Shown: in pieces, positions 34,337 through 43,681 of the stretch | Numbering within the stretch: position 1 is the stretch's first letter | How the letters are laid out: each line of letters starts with the position of its first letter | Assembly (NCBI RefSeq): GCF_001655005.1 | Contig: NZ_LXET01000001.1 | Location: forward strand, 1-61,295 | Length of the DNA: 61,295 bases | Origin: Hafnia paralvei ATCC 29927 | GTDB taxonomy: Bacteria; Pseudomonadota; Gammaproteobacteria; Enterobacterales; Enterobacteriaceae | Reading direction: 5' to 3' | Notes under the pieces: generated by a model | The model's database searches: none | What the model saw: only the letters and a program-made list of their open reading frames with translations | What the model was told of the DNA's origin: nothing | Program-made: the position numbers and the translations under genes

Positions 34337-35005
34337 ATGATTCGCTTCGAACAGGTCAGTAAAGCGTATCTGGGTGGGCGTCAGGCTCTGCAGGGCGTAG
34401 ATTTTCATCTGCGTCAGGGCGAGATGGCGTTTCTCACCGGCCACTCAGGCGCAGGGAAAAGTACCCTGCTGAAGTTGATATGTGGCATTGAGCGCCCAAG
34501 CGCAGGACACATTCTTTTTGGTGGTCATGACATTAGCCGCTTGCGTAACAGCGAAGTGCCGTTTTTGCGTCGCCAGATTGGCATGATTTTCCAAGATCAT
34601 CATCTACTGATGGATCGCACGGTATATGACAATGTGTCGATGCCGTTGATTATTTCTGGTGCTAGCAGTGAAGACATTCGTCGCCGTGTTTCGGCGGCGT
34701 TGGATAAGGTCGGATTGTTGGATAAAGCGAAAAACTTCCCGATTCAGCTCTCTGGTGGTGAACAGCAGCGCGTAGGCATTGCACGTGCGGTGGTGAATAA
34801 ACCCGCTGTTCTACTCGCTGACGAGCCAACGGGGAACTTGGATGAGGCGCTGTCGGAAGGCATTCTGCGTCTGTTTGAAGAGTTCAACCGTGTTGGCGTG
34901 ACGGTGCTGATGGCTACCCATGATATGGGACTGATTGCACGTCGTCGCTATCGCATGCTGACTCTCAGTCAGGGGCGTATGGACGGAGGTATTTCGCATG
35001 GCTAA
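34337..35005 (+). CDS. ftsE: Cell division ATP-binding protein FtsE
   Basis: The 222-residue ABC ATPase of the FtsEX complex, which activates septal murein hydrolases through EnvC. Walker A is GHSGAGKSTLLK (about 36-47), the signature is LSGGEQQRVGIARA, and Walker B is AVLLADEPTGNLDE. It starts 5 bp after the ftsY stop and overlaps ftsX by 8 nt. Length equals E. coli. Confidence 0.97.
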   Translation: MIRFEQVSKAYLGGRQALQGVDFHLRQGEMAFLTGHSGAGKSTLLKLICGIERPSAGHILFGGHDISRLRNSEVPFLRRQIGMIFQDHHLLMDRTVYDNVSMPLIISGASSEDIRRRVSAALDKVGLLDKAKNFPIQLSGGEQQRVGIARAVVNKPAVLLADEPTGNLDEALSEGILRLFEEFNRVGVTVLMATHDMGLIARRRYRMLTLSQGRMDGGISHG

Positions 35006-35975
35006 GGCTCCAAATCGCTCGGCCACGCGAGCAAAAACGCCAGATAAAGCCAAGGCTCTGCGCGGTGGTTGGCGTGAACAATGGCGCTATGCGTGGATTA
35101 ACACGCTGGCGGATATGATGCGCCAACCGCTAGCAACTCTGCTCACGGTGATGGTTATTGCCATCTCTCTGACGCTGCCAAGCGTATGCTATCTGGTATA
35201 CAAAAACGTCAGTGAGGCTGCTGCCCAGTGGTATCCAACGCCGCAATTAACGGTTTATCTGGATAAAGCGCTGGATGACGATGCTGCTGAGCAGGTCATG
35301 ACGGTGCTGAAAGGCGAAGAGGGTGTAGATAAGGTTAACTATCTCTCTCGTGAAGAAGCGCTGGGCGAGTTCCGTAATTGGTCCGGCTTCGGTGGCGCGC
35401 TGGATATGTTGGAAGAAAACCCACTGCCCGCGGTTGCTATCATTACACCTAAGATGAACTTTGAAAGTAGTGAAACCCTGAATACGCTGCGCGATCGCGT
35501 TGCGGCGGTGAAAGGTGTTGATGAAGTTCGCATGGACGATAGCTGGTTCGCGCGCTTAGCGGCGTTAACCGGACTGGTTGGTCAAGTGGCGGCAATGATC
35601 GGGATACTGATGATTGTTGCGGTGTTCTTGGTGATTGGTAACAGTGTGCGTCTGAGCATCTTCAGTCGTCGAGATACCATTAATGTGATGAAACTGATTG
35701 GTGCAACCGACGGTTTCATTCTCAGGCCATTCCTCAACGGCGGTGCGTTGCTAGGGTTTAGCGGCGCTATTCTTTCTCTGATTCTGTCGCAGGCGATGGT
35801 GTGGCAGCTTGGCTCCGCAGTAGCCAAAGTCGCCTCTGTATTTGGTACAACTTTCGTGCTGCATGGCTTAGGCTGGGACGAATGCCTGCTGCTGGTGCTG
35901 GTTTCCGCCATGATTGGCTGGATTGCCGCATGGTTGGCAACCGTACAACATTTACGCCGATTTACACCACAGTAG
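34998..35975 (+). CDS. ftsX: Cell division protein FtsX
   Basis: The 325-residue membrane partner of FtsE (E. coli 352; the difference is in the N-terminal cytoplasmic tail). Four transmembrane helices are visible: one near residue 45 (LATLLTVMVIAISLTLPSVC), then a periplasmic domain, then three in the C-terminal half (VAAMIGILMIVAVFLVIGNS, FLNGGALLGFSGAILSLIL and LLLVLVSAMIGWIAAWLA). It transmits ATP hydrolysis to the periplasmic EnvC. It overlaps ftsE by 8 nt. Confidence 0.96.
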   Translation: MAKAPNRSATRAKTPDKAKALRGGWREQWRYAWINTLADMMRQPLATLLTVMVIAISLTLPSVCYLVYKNVSEAAAQWYPTPQLTVYLDKALDDDAAEQVMTVLKGEEGVDKVNYLSREEALGEFRNWSGFGGALDMLEENPLPAVAIITPKMNFESSETLNTLRDRVAAVKGVDEVRMDDSWFARLAALTGLVGQVAAMIGILMIVAVFLVIGNSVRLSIFSRRDTINVMKLIGATDGFILRPFLNGGALLGFSGAILSLILSQAMVWQLGSAVAKVASVFGTTFVLHGLGWDECLLLVLVSAMIGWIAAWLATVQHLRRFTPQ

Positions 35976-36252
35976 TGAAATAGTGCTATACTCTTCCCTC
36001 GTTGAGTTGCTGACGGGGGAAGAGCCATTCTGGTTAAACCCGATACCGGTTCTCCATCCTATACTCCCCCCATCACTTTCCCACCGTGTTCATATTCGTT
36101 GTAGAATTGTGCTATTTTTATGCACGCAACATTGAACTTGTGGGATGATTCACGGTCAAAATTTGCAGAATCGTGTTAGTGTTTACGCCGATGTTTTTTA
36201 GAATGGTTTCGGCGTTGCTGGTACGACTGGATAGAATATTGAGAGGGTTTGA
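35976..36252 (+). promoter_or_regulatory. rpoH promoter and leader region
   Basis: This 277-bp region contains a sigma-E-type promoter: GAACTT at 36134-36139, a 16-bp spacer and TCAAA at 36156-36160. It matches the placement of E. coli rpoH P3. A sigma-70-like -10 TATACT occurs at 35987-35992. The 5' leader from about 36165 into the first codons should form the known rpoH heat-sensing structure; I did not fold it. Confidence 0.7.
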
Positions 36253-37104
36253 ATGACCAAAGAGATGCAAACTTTAACCTTAGTTCCTCAAGGTAGCTTG
36301 GAAGCTTACGTACGTGCAGCCAACACCTATCCGATGCTGACGGCAGAGGAAGAGAAAGAACTGGGTGAACGACTGCATTACGAGGGTGACTTGGATGCAG
36401 CAAAACAGCTGATTCTGTCGCACCTGCGCTTTGTTGTTCATGTTGCCCGTAACTATGCCGGCTACGGGCTGCCACAGGCAGACCTGATTCAGGAAGGTAA
36501 CATCGGCCTGATGAAAGCTGTGCGCCGCTTTAACCCAGAAATGGGCGTGCGTCTGGTGTCCTTTGCGGTTCACTGGATTAAAGCCGAGATCCATGAGTAC
36601 GTGCTGCGTAACTGGCGTATCGTGAAAGTCGCAACAACCAAAGCACAGCGTAAGCTGTTCTTCAACCTGCGTAAAACCAAGCAGCGTTTAGGCTGGTTCA
36701 ATCAGGACGAAGTCGAACTGGTTGCGCGTGAGCTGGGTGTGTCTGAAAAAGACGTGCTGGAAATGGAATCTCGTATGGCTGCTCAGGACATGGCTTTTGA
36801 CATGTCTAACGACGATGATGAGAGTTCACCAGCAGCACCAGTGCTGTTCTTACAGGATAAATCTTCTGATTTCGCCAACGATATCGAAGATGACAACTGG
36901 GACAGCCACGCCGCTGATAAACTGACTTTGGCGATGGAAGGTCTGGACGAACGTAGTCAGCACATCATCCGTGCTCGCTGGTTAGACGACGACAACAAAG
37001 CAACGCTGCAAGAACTGGCCGATCAATACGGTGTTTCTGCAGAGCGTGTGCGTCAGCTTGAAAAGAACGCAATGAAAAAACTGCGTGCGGCGATTGAAGC
37101 CTAA
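36253..37104 (+). CDS. rpoH: RNA polymerase heat-shock sigma factor sigma-32
   Basis: The 283-residue sigma factor (E. coli 284) for heat-shock and proteostasis genes. Region 2 contains DLIQEGNIGLMKAVRRF and VRLVSFAVHWIKAEIHEYV. The RpoH box AQRKLFFNLRKTK (about 130-142) marks it as sigma-32 and holds residues used in FtsH/DnaK control. Region 4 has TLQELADQYGVSAERVRQLEK as the -35-binding helix-turn-helix. It ends at a strong terminator. In E. coli livJ and panM follow; here a T6SS island and glycerate genes intervene before panM. Confidence 0.97.
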   Translation: MTKEMQTLTLVPQGSLEAYVRAANTYPMLTAEEEKELGERLHYEGDLDAAKQLILSHLRFVVHVARNYAGYGLPQADLIQEGNIGLMKAVRRFNPEMGVRLVSFAVHWIKAEIHEYVLRNWRIVKVATTKAQRKLFFNLRKTKQRLGWFNQDEVELVARELGVSEKDVLEMESRMAAQDMAFDMSNDDDESSPAAPVLFLQDKSSDFANDIEDDNWDSHAADKLTLAMEGLDERSQHIIRARWLDDDNKATLQELADQYGVSAERVRQLEKNAMKKLRAAIEA

Positions 37105-37131
37105 GCTTCATCCATAACGTAGTTTCCGATT

Positions 37132-37159
37132 AAAGGCGATGCTTAGCATCGCCTTTTTT
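37132..37159 (+). terminator. Terminator of rpoH
   Basis: A perfect 11-bp stem AAAGGCGATGC/GCATCGCCTTT with loop TTA, then more T. It lies 28 bp after the rpoH stop and separates it from the convergent T6SS island. Confidence 0.93.
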
Positions 37160-37197
37160 GTGCTCTTTTTAGTGTGCGATGAGGTAAAAAGGAGCGA

Positions 37198-38100
37198 CTA
37201 CTCAATTTTTAGAAGATCTTGCTTATCTAGCGCGGCAAGCACGTTGCTCACCTGCTGCTCAAAATCATCCGGCGTTTTATCTTTGCGAAAATAGTAAGGT
37301 ATATTGCGTTCATAGTCGGTAGAGGCAACCGCAGATTGTCCCCAGAGCATGTATTTGGTGATAAATGCCAATATATTTTTACGGCCTTGCTCGGAGCTGA
37401 GAATGATCGTAGGGTTGGTTGGCAGCACAAAGGCTGTTTTGATAATGTTTTTTTTATTATCTAACCCATATAAGATTAAAGATACTGCCTGCGGAGTTTC
37501 CACTACACCCACCTGTGAATAACGTGCAACGAAGGCTTTGCCGTTTATCCATGTCATAAAGAGTTGTCGATCGCGTACGAGAGCTAGTGGTGCTTTACGT
37601 TTAGTAAGAAATGCGGCGTAGAAACAAAGGGGAATGGTTATGGTATGGAAGAGAACCATAACTATATCGCCAATTAAATATTGTTCTCCATACCTTAATT
37701 CATTGTATCTATAATAAAGATACTCGGTAAAATTTAATTTTTCATCATCACCTATAATGCTTTTAAATCTATTTACATATTCATCATTATCCATGTTTTC
37801 AATTAAATCAATAACGCGATTATTGCAATTTTTCCAGTTTTCATTAAAATTACTACTGAAGCGCATGGCGCTAATAAATAGCCATAGAAGCCACGGGATA
37901 AATATTACCCACCTAATCATTTGCAAGCCACTTCGGAACATGCAAATGCGTTCATTTATATACTGCAAGGATATTGTGCTGTGTAATTCATGGATGTTCT
38001 TAACCTTGTTAGGGGGTGATAGTAACTGAGATTGCTCCTCAATCAGTAATGAAGACTCAAGGGTTTTAGTGAAATGGAACCATTTTGGGCTGTGGTACAT
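37198..38100 (-). CDS. Putative T6SS immunity membrane protein, copy B (intact)
   Basis: A 300-residue protein I cannot assign to a named family with confidence; it somewhat resembles DUF6708-type proteins. Two transmembrane helices are visible, about residues 62-80 (IRWVIFIPWLLWLFISAM) and 145-165 (IVMVLFHTITIPLCFYAAFL). A soluble C-terminal domain follows with RKAPLALVRDRQLFMTWINGK, VARYSQVGVVET and ILAFITKYMLWGQSAVAS (each in part). It is clearly paralogous to the upstream gene. It is the last gene of the vgrG operon, after a VasX-like pore-type effector, so a membrane immunity role is a reasonable inference. GGGAG lies 7 nt before the ATG, which starts 1 nt after the upstream stop. Confidence 0.7.
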   Translation of the reverse strand: MYHSPKWFHFTKTLESSLLIEEQSQLLSPPNKVKNIHELHSTISLQYINERICMFRSGLQMIRWVIFIPWLLWLFISAMRFSSNFNENWKNCNNRVIDLIENMDNDEYVNRFKSIIGDDEKLNFTEYLYYRYNELRYGEQYLIGDIVMVLFHTITIPLCFYAAFLTKRKAPLALVRDRQLFMTWINGKAFVARYSQVGVVETPQAVSLILYGLDNKKNIIKTAFVLPTNPTIILSSEQGRKNILAFITKYMLWGQSAVASTDYERNIPYYFRKDKTPDDFEQQVSNVLAALDKQDLLKIE

Positions 38101-38101
38101 C

Positions 38102-39072
38102 TTATACTCCCTTTTTATCTGTTAGCGTATTTAACTCACATGGGGAGTCGAGTTTATCTAGTGCGGCAAGCACATCGATCACTTGTTGTTCAAAGTCGTT
38201 AGGTTTTTTATCTCTACGCAAATAGAAGGGGGTATCACGCTCATAGTCAATGGAGGCGACTGCAGATTGTCCCCAAACCATGTACTTAGTGATAAAGGCG
38301 AGAATATCTTTACGTTTTTTTTCTGAGCTAAATAAAATAGTGCGACTGGTATGTAGAGGAAATAATGTTTTTATTATTTTATGTTGTCTATCTAGACTAT
38401 AAAGAATCAAAGATACATTGATTTTTGTTTCAAACACCCCGATTTGTGAATAACGTGCAACATAGGCACGGCCTTTAATCCATGTTATGAAAAGTTGTTT
38501 TTCTCGAGTTAAAATCAATGGTGCCTTTCGTTTTAAAATAAACGAAATATAAAAAAATAGGATGGTTGTAAGAAAGCTAAAGGTCGTGATTAATATATCA
38601 GTTACATAAATCTCGGTAGAGTGTGAATAGTTATTGTAACGATATTGAATATACTCCTGAAAATCCATTTCCATATCGTTATTTACATTTTTTTTTAATT
38701 CATCTATCCTGATAGATAGCTGATCTATGGACTCATCATTTTCAGTATGTGATTTTATTTTTTTTCAAAATATAATATTTTTTCCACAGTATATTTTTCA
38801 ACTCTATCCCAGTCATTATGAAATGAAATTGTGAAAGAGATAAAATTAAATATTACATATAATAATAAAGGAATGGTCATGATTAATATTGTACTTTGTA
38901 TTTCTAAATGAAAGTGACATTTGCGATTATTTATTTTTAGCAAGGAGATAATATCGTGTAATTCATTGCTATTTTTTACTTTCATATGTCTAGTTAACAA
39001 ATCATCTTGATTCTTGATAAGAAGGTAACTTTCAGGTTTATTTTTATCAGTTTCTATTGATTTATTATTCAT
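38102..39072 (-). pseudogene. Putative T6SS immunity membrane protein, copy A, frameshifted at an A8 run
   Basis: Two ORFs, 39072-38755 (N-terminal part with one transmembrane helix) and 38674-38102 (C-terminal part with the second helix and soluble domain), together make one gene paralogous to the intact copy downstream. The break is at a run of eight A on the coding strand (38765-38758). Adding one A, or removing two, joins the frames through IKSHTENDESIDQLS to MEMDFQEYIQYRYN, giving about 323 residues. Paralog matches include RKAPL, ARYSQ, ILAFITKYM-WGQSAVAS and DYER. It may be inactive, restored by slippage at the A-run, or a sequencing error. It starts 1 nt after the effector stop. The region is very AT-rich. 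Confidence 0.75.
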
Positions 39073-39073
39073 T

Positions 39074-42061
39074 TTACTTAACGTCCTCATTGATCATACC
39101 AATAGTATATTCAGAATTAAGCTCTCCTTTATCATTTAATATTCTCATTGGAACAATGATTTCTTTAGATGGTATATAGTACCATTCGAGTTGTGATGCA
39201 TAAATCTGGCGAGCCTCCATGGGTATGGCTATAGTTTGTACGCCATCTTTTGTGGTCATTTTACGTATTGCATCTTTTTTAGCTATATTAAATAATTTAT
39301 TGAGCCTTTCGTCTGGACGTCTTTCAGAATTATAAATGTATTTCAATGGATGCTGAGTGTAAAAACAATATTGGATATCTGATAACCCAGGTTCAAAAGT
39401 TGGTAATTCAAAAGTATAAAAAACTATTTCATCATATGAGAATTTAAAGTCTTTTGGCTTACCTATTATATCTAGTTTTGGCATGGAAAATAAGTTGATA
39501 AATTCTTGTAACTCTAATGATAATCGAGATTCTATTTTGTCAATTTCATTGTTATCTTTTGTTATTTTTAATTGTTTATTTATATCACCTCTTAATTCAC
39601 CCCAATATCCGTACTGCTTCCCAGCCCCCCAGAAACAGTTATAGAGAGTATTTTCTAAAGCACTGCGTTTTGTATATATAGCCCCAACAGTTCCGCCAAT
39701 TAGCATAGCAAAAGCAGATGCGGTTGCTAAAAATACAATTTCTGGGGCTACTATAATGCCAAGCATTACAGCGAAAGAAATACCAATAAAAGATACATAT
39801 GCAACTGTAGTTATAGTATTACTAACCATCTCACCCGTATTCCCCTGCTGATAAGCATCAAAGGCATCCATTGTTGAAACTACGGCACTGAGAAAGTTCA
39901 CCAGCGCTAAGGCACCCGTTACACGTTTTGTAATGACTTCGCCTTCTAAAGCTAGCGCATAATCGCCGAGTTTAGGTGCTAATGGGTGGGCTGTGTGGGT
40001 TGATATTAACTTAGCGACGTTTTTAGAAATGTTCAGCACATCGACTGTCAAAGAGGTAATGGCGGCCGCGGTTTTAGTCAGATTGTATATCACGTTGCCA
40101 CGAGCCAGCGGATCGGCTTTTTCATACTCAGAGGTTTGAGCAACTAAGCTGCTCAGTACCATGCAGTTACAAAATGCGGAAAGGCCAGAGAAGCCAGTAT
40201 CAAATAACATGAATAGTGTGCTGGGAGCCGCTGTGGCATTGCCAATACTGCGTTCAAAGCTGAATTTGTTCCCCTGAGGAGCTATAACACCCACGCGAGG
40301 AAGCCTAAATCGTAGAGGGTCATTGGCATCAGGCAACGCATGTTCCCAGTCAAATAATTTGTTCGAAATTGGCAAGTTACCGTGAGTGATTTTGCCATGC
40401 TCTATGACTCCAGTTCCTGTCGCTTCCTTGTTAAAGCTTGCCCTGTTTTGTTTAATTCTTTCTGCCAACTGATTGAGCTGCTCACGGGTAAATAGTTCTT
40501 CTTCCTGAAGGATCTCGATCCCCATCACGTGTAGCAATCTAGGAATATGTGTTTTAATTTGCTGCATCGCGGCTTTAGATAAGGTTGAGGTTGTGCGAGC
40601 AAGCCAAGTATCACCATACATGGCCGAACCTAAAATAGAGGCCAGTCCGTGTAAAATCTTGTCTACGGCTTTTACACTTTTATCCGCCCAACTGATTTGT
40701 TCCTGCGGTTCAGTCAATACGGGGACTAGTGTATTCCACAGCACGCCCCAGACGTTATGTTCATCACTAAATGAGCGTTGACTCTCCGCTGCTTCGGACA
40801 TAATGTTTTCTAGCGCGTTTTTACCAGGCTCAGAATCGGCAACGGCAACAAACAATTCGCTGGCAATATCCGCTAGCTTGTTGAATTCATCCTGCTGCGT
40901 TTTTGGGCTTGGTGCAGTAGCGAAAAAATATTTAAAATACGAGTCAAGGCCGCCCACGCAGTTGGTCACAAACGGGCTCATCATAAATTGTTCATACAGC
41001 TTGGCAAACATGCGCTGACGTTCTTGATAGCTATCTAGCTCTTGCTTCATTTTCAGCCAATAGTTATTCCAGCTATCCTGATCAATTCCGTTTTTTACCG
41101 CCTTTTGAATATCTTTGTTATCACTGCTTTTTAATTGCTCAACAAATCCACCAATAGTCAATGGATAGTGGTTTTCTGCCAGAAATTGTTGCTGCCATTG
41201 AATGAGAATATTGTGCGCTAGCACAATTTCTTTTTGTCGGCCTACAGGGTCAAACAGCACCACGATACGCGATTTTTCGCCATAACAAAGTTTGCTACGG
41301 ATCTCTTTGGCGATATCGTCGGGCTCCATCCAGTAAGAATCTCGAGTAGTTAGAATATCAATGTCTATGCTGCTCAAATCATTAGGGTGATCTTTATCCT
41401 GTACTATTAAAGCCCGTTGCTGTTTATGCCGATAATCTTCAATCAGTCTAGTGAAATTAGCCTCAGTGGCTTCAAGAGAATAGGGGCCATCATTGGCATC
41501 TAAGTTAATCTCCTGCATTGATTTTTTTCGTAGCTGTTTGTCGCCATTTATTGCGTCAATAACATCTGCATGCCACTCATGTTCGCTATATACGATACTA
41601 ATGTTAGATACTCTTTTAGGCACGAAGGCGAAATAATAGCCTTCACCTCGCGGGCCTAGCTCCGGGGTTAACCCATCCTGTGCATTATTACCATTTTTAA
41701 AAATGAACTTTCGGTAGCGCTCAACGCACTGCTTTTTGCCGTTGGTCGTTTTTTCTTGTTGCTCATATTTAAAAATATGAAAAGTGTCAAAGTCTTCATC
41801 TTTAATATATATCCAGCCAGGGCGCAACAGACGCACTACGTAACCTAGGGCATCTCTTAATGAGGTTGCTGAAAGCATTGTTTTTATATCGTTCGGTGGA
41901 AGGGCATACTGTAGCGATGATTCAAAAAAATTGGCGTAAGCATAGCGAACCGGATAAATGGGTTTCACATCGCTATCGCAAGGGGATTCATAAGTACCGA
42001 CTTCTGTTGATCCTGAAGTTCTATCGTCGGCGGCCTGCATGGCCTGATCCATATTGTCCAT
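39074..42061 (-). CDS. VasX-like type VI secretion effector (BTH_I2691-type), probable membrane-active toxin
   Basis: A 995-residue protein with the N-terminal VasX-type region: KPIYPVRYAYANFFE (about 32-46), then LRPGWIYIKDEDFDTFHIFKYE, the pattern of the VasX/BTH_I2691 effector group. A long helical middle (about 200-600) follows. Hydrophobic stretches lie near residues 615-640 (TLFMLFDTGFSGLSAFCNCM), about 695-715, and 750-795 (TVAYVSFIGISFAVMLGIIV, then FLATASAFAMLIGGTVGAIY). These suggest membrane insertion, as in pore-forming VasX of Vibrio cholerae. The tail (about 800-995) is soluble and has no motif I recognise. It follows the DUF4123 gene with a TAATG overlap and precedes two membrane paralogs. 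Toxin activity is inference from family and context. Confidence 0.8.
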   Translation of the reverse strand: MDNMDQAMQAADDRTSGSTEVGTYESPCDSDVKPIYPVRYAYANFFESSLQYALPPNDIKTMLSATSLRDALGYVVRLLRPGWIYIKDEDFDTFHIFKYEQQEKTTNGKKQCVERYRKFIFKNGNNAQDGLTPELGPRGEGYYFAFVPKRVSNISIVYSEHEWHADVIDAINGDKQLRKKSMQEINLDANDGPYSLEATEANFTRLIEDYRHKQQRALIVQDKDHPNDLSSIDIDILTTRDSYWMEPDDIAKEIRSKLCYGEKSRIVVLFDPVGRQKEIVLAHNILIQWQQQFLAENHYPLTIGGFVEQLKSSDNKDIQKAVKNGIDQDSWNNYWLKMKQELDSYQERQRMFAKLYEQFMMSPFVTNCVGGLDSYFKYFFATAPSPKTQQDEFNKLADIASELFVAVADSEPGKNALENIMSEAAESQRSFSDEHNVWGVLWNTLVPVLTEPQEQISWADKSVKAVDKILHGLASILGSAMYGDTWLARTTSTLSKAAMQQIKTHIPRLLHVMGIEILQEEELFTREQLNQLAERIKQNRASFNKEATGTGVIEHGKITHGNLPISNKLFDWEHALPDANDPLRFRLPRVGVIAPQGNKFSFERSIGNATAAPSTLFMLFDTGFSGLSAFCNCMVLSSLVAQTSEYEKADPLARGNVIYNLTKTAAAITSLTVDVLNISKNVAKLISTHTAHPLAPKLGDYALALEGEVITKRVTGALALVNFLSAVVSTMDAFDAYQQGNTGEMVSNTITTVAYVSFIGISFAVMLGIIVAPEIVFLATASAFAMLIGGTVGAIYTKRSALENTLYNCFWGAGKQYGYWGELRGDINKQLKITKDNNEIDKIESRLSLELQEFINLFSMPKLDIIGKPKDFKFSYDEIVFYTFELPTFEPGLSDIQYCFYTQHPLKYIYNSERRPDERLNKLFNIAKKDAIRKMTTKDGVQTIAIPMEARQIYASQLEWYYIPSKEIIVPMRILNDKGELNSEYTIGMINEDVK

Positions 42062-43377
42062 TATATTACCTTGGCTTCTGATAGGTGCCAGACAAGGCCA
42101 AACAAATCTTTGGCTCTAAGTTCTTGGCTAAGAGGAAAACGGCAGGTGTGGGATTGAACCAGTTTGCCCCACTCATGTTCTGGTAGGCAGGTCATACTGC
42201 GTGCAGCAACATATAGAAGAACCGCTCTTTCCAAAGAGAAGCCCCAGCATAGGGCTCGGTTAATATGTTGAGTGATAAAATAAGAGCGGAAACCCTCACT
42301 AATCTGAGATCTTTCAGCTATATAGTTTTGGAGGAATAAATCCACTTTTTGAATAAATGCCTGATAGACCTGCTGGGCGAAATAGTTACACATACGCTGG
42401 GTTAAGCGAAAATAGCTGCCTTTTATCTCTCGTATTGGGTCGGAAATCGTAACTATGTTGATCGCGCTATGTTGCTTGGGTTGAAGATAAATAATGCATT
42501 GTGAATAACGCATAAATGAGGCCAGAGCAGAATAATCCATGAGACTGATAATTGTCCCGAAGGCTCTTGGATCGTAAAAACGAAAATAGCTCCAGCGTTC
42601 AGTTTCCGGGTTTTTCACATAGGTAAATTTGCGCAGATGATGAAAAACAGTACCAAAGTCAGCATAGCTACGAATTAATATTCCCAGAGGCAGCTCAACT
42701 AACTGCGAAATTAATCGGCGGTGAAAAAAATTCCATTGGTGGTTATGTGATGTGATATCAACTAAATAAGGAGCTATGTTTTCCATCACGGTTTCTGACT
42801 CACCTTTAAATAGGCACTGCCAAGTAAGACCGGATGCCATGAGATCGGGGATAAGAAAGCGTCCATCTTGTTGATAAACTGCCGCATCAATAATGACGTA
42901 GCATCGTAGGTGACTATGCAGGTCATTTTCGCCTTGTTCCAATACCAGTTCTTGTAATCTCTGACCGATACAGGATTCTAAACCTTTCTCGGATGGAACA
43001 CATGTTATAGGTATTTTTCGATCGAGAAGATCGCCATTCTGGTGAGGGAGCGGTTCTAAACAATAGCTGCGATCCATAAATACTGGATTCTCATCATTTA
43101 ATTTCAGCGCAGCTAAAATAAAGTCCTTTTCATAACGTGTACTGTTTTCTAGATAAACATCAAAGGGGACTATTTCGGTATAGTCGGCATTAATTAACCC
43201 CAACTGAGTGAAATGATGAAATAATGTATTCACCACATAGCGTCGTTCCTTGTTATAAATTAAGGTTGGCGCGCGGAACTGCACATGTTTTTTGCCATTG
43301 GGTACATTAGGCGCGTCAAAAATAGACTCGGTGACCCATAAAGTACCATCAATGTTATCGAATAGCGTTTCGTCCAT
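42061..43377 (-). CDS. DUF4123 domain T6SS effector chaperone
   Basis: A 438-residue cytoplasmic adaptor. The DUF4123 domain begins near residue 155 (LRCYVIIDAAVYQQDG) and continues through WQCLFKGESETVMENIAPYLVDI and LGILIRSYADFGTVFHHLRKF, with YFRFYDPRAF as a further family block. Proteins of this type (TEC/Tap-1) load a specific effector onto its VgrG. The N-terminal 150 residues (RYVVNTLFHHFTQLGLI and so on) are an extra domain I do not recognise. Its stop overlaps the effector start (TAATG), the usual sign of a chaperone-effector pair. Confidence 0.85.
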   Translation of the reverse strand: MDETLFDNIDGTLWVTESIFDAPNVPNGKKHVQFRAPTLIYNKERRYVVNTLFHHFTQLGLINADYTEIVPFDVYLENSTRYEKDFILAALKLNDENPVFMDRSYCLEPLPHQNGDLLDRKIPITCVPSEKGLESCIGQRLQELVLEQGENDLHSHLRCYVIIDAAVYQQDGRFLIPDLMASGLTWQCLFKGESETVMENIAPYLVDITSHNHQWNFFHRRLISQLVELPLGILIRSYADFGTVFHHLRKFTYVKNPETERWSYFRFYDPRAFGTIISLMDYSALASFMRYSQCIIYLQPKQHSAINIVTISDPIREIKGSYFRLTQRMCNYFAQQVYQAFIQKVDLFLQNYIAERSQISEGFRSYFITQHINRALCWGFSLERAVLLYVAARSMTCLPEHEWGKLVQSHTCRFPLSQELRAKDLFGLVWHLSEAKVI

Positions 43378-43397
43378 GTGTCGGCCAACTCCGTGTA

Positions 43398-43679
43398 TTA
43401 TTCAATGGTTCCGATGTGTTGTCCTGGTATTACAACATTGCTGAAAGGTGGGCAGCCGCAGGCGACATAATCACCCGCTAAAATAACGTAGACGCCATCG
43501 ACTTTACCCAAGCATGGCCCTGCTGAAACTAGGGTTCCTATGCCTTTCTTGCATGCGTTGCAGGTTGCCTGCATACCAACCAATGCCACTGGTTTACCAT
43601 TGATTTTCATGGTTGGGGAACCCTGTAGCACTTTGCCACCCGTGCTGGTTTTATCGTTTTGGCAAATGATTGGGCGCAT
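43398..43679 (-). CDS. PAAR-domain spike-tip protein
   Basis: A 93-residue PAAR protein that would sharpen the tip of the VgrG trimer. It begins MRPIICQNDKTSTGGKVLQG, the hallmark N-terminus of stand-alone PAAR proteins. SPTMKINGKPVALVG follows, and cysteines in ATCNACKKG and YVACGCPP could bind the tip metal. It starts 2 nt after the vgrG stop with AAGG upstream and is followed by the DUF4123 gene after 18 bp. Confidence 0.9.
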   Translation of the reverse strand: MRPIICQNDKTSTGGKVLQGSPTMKINGKPVALVGMQATCNACKKGIGTLVSAGPCLGKVDGVYVILAGDYVACGCPPFSNVVIPGQHIGTIE

Positions 43680-43681
43680 TA

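Noticed and set aside
37162..37194. Terminator for the T6SS operon in the short gap before rpoH
   Set aside because: GCTCTTTTT and AAAAAGGAGC pair only with a bulge and leave a long loop; not convincing as a separate terminator.
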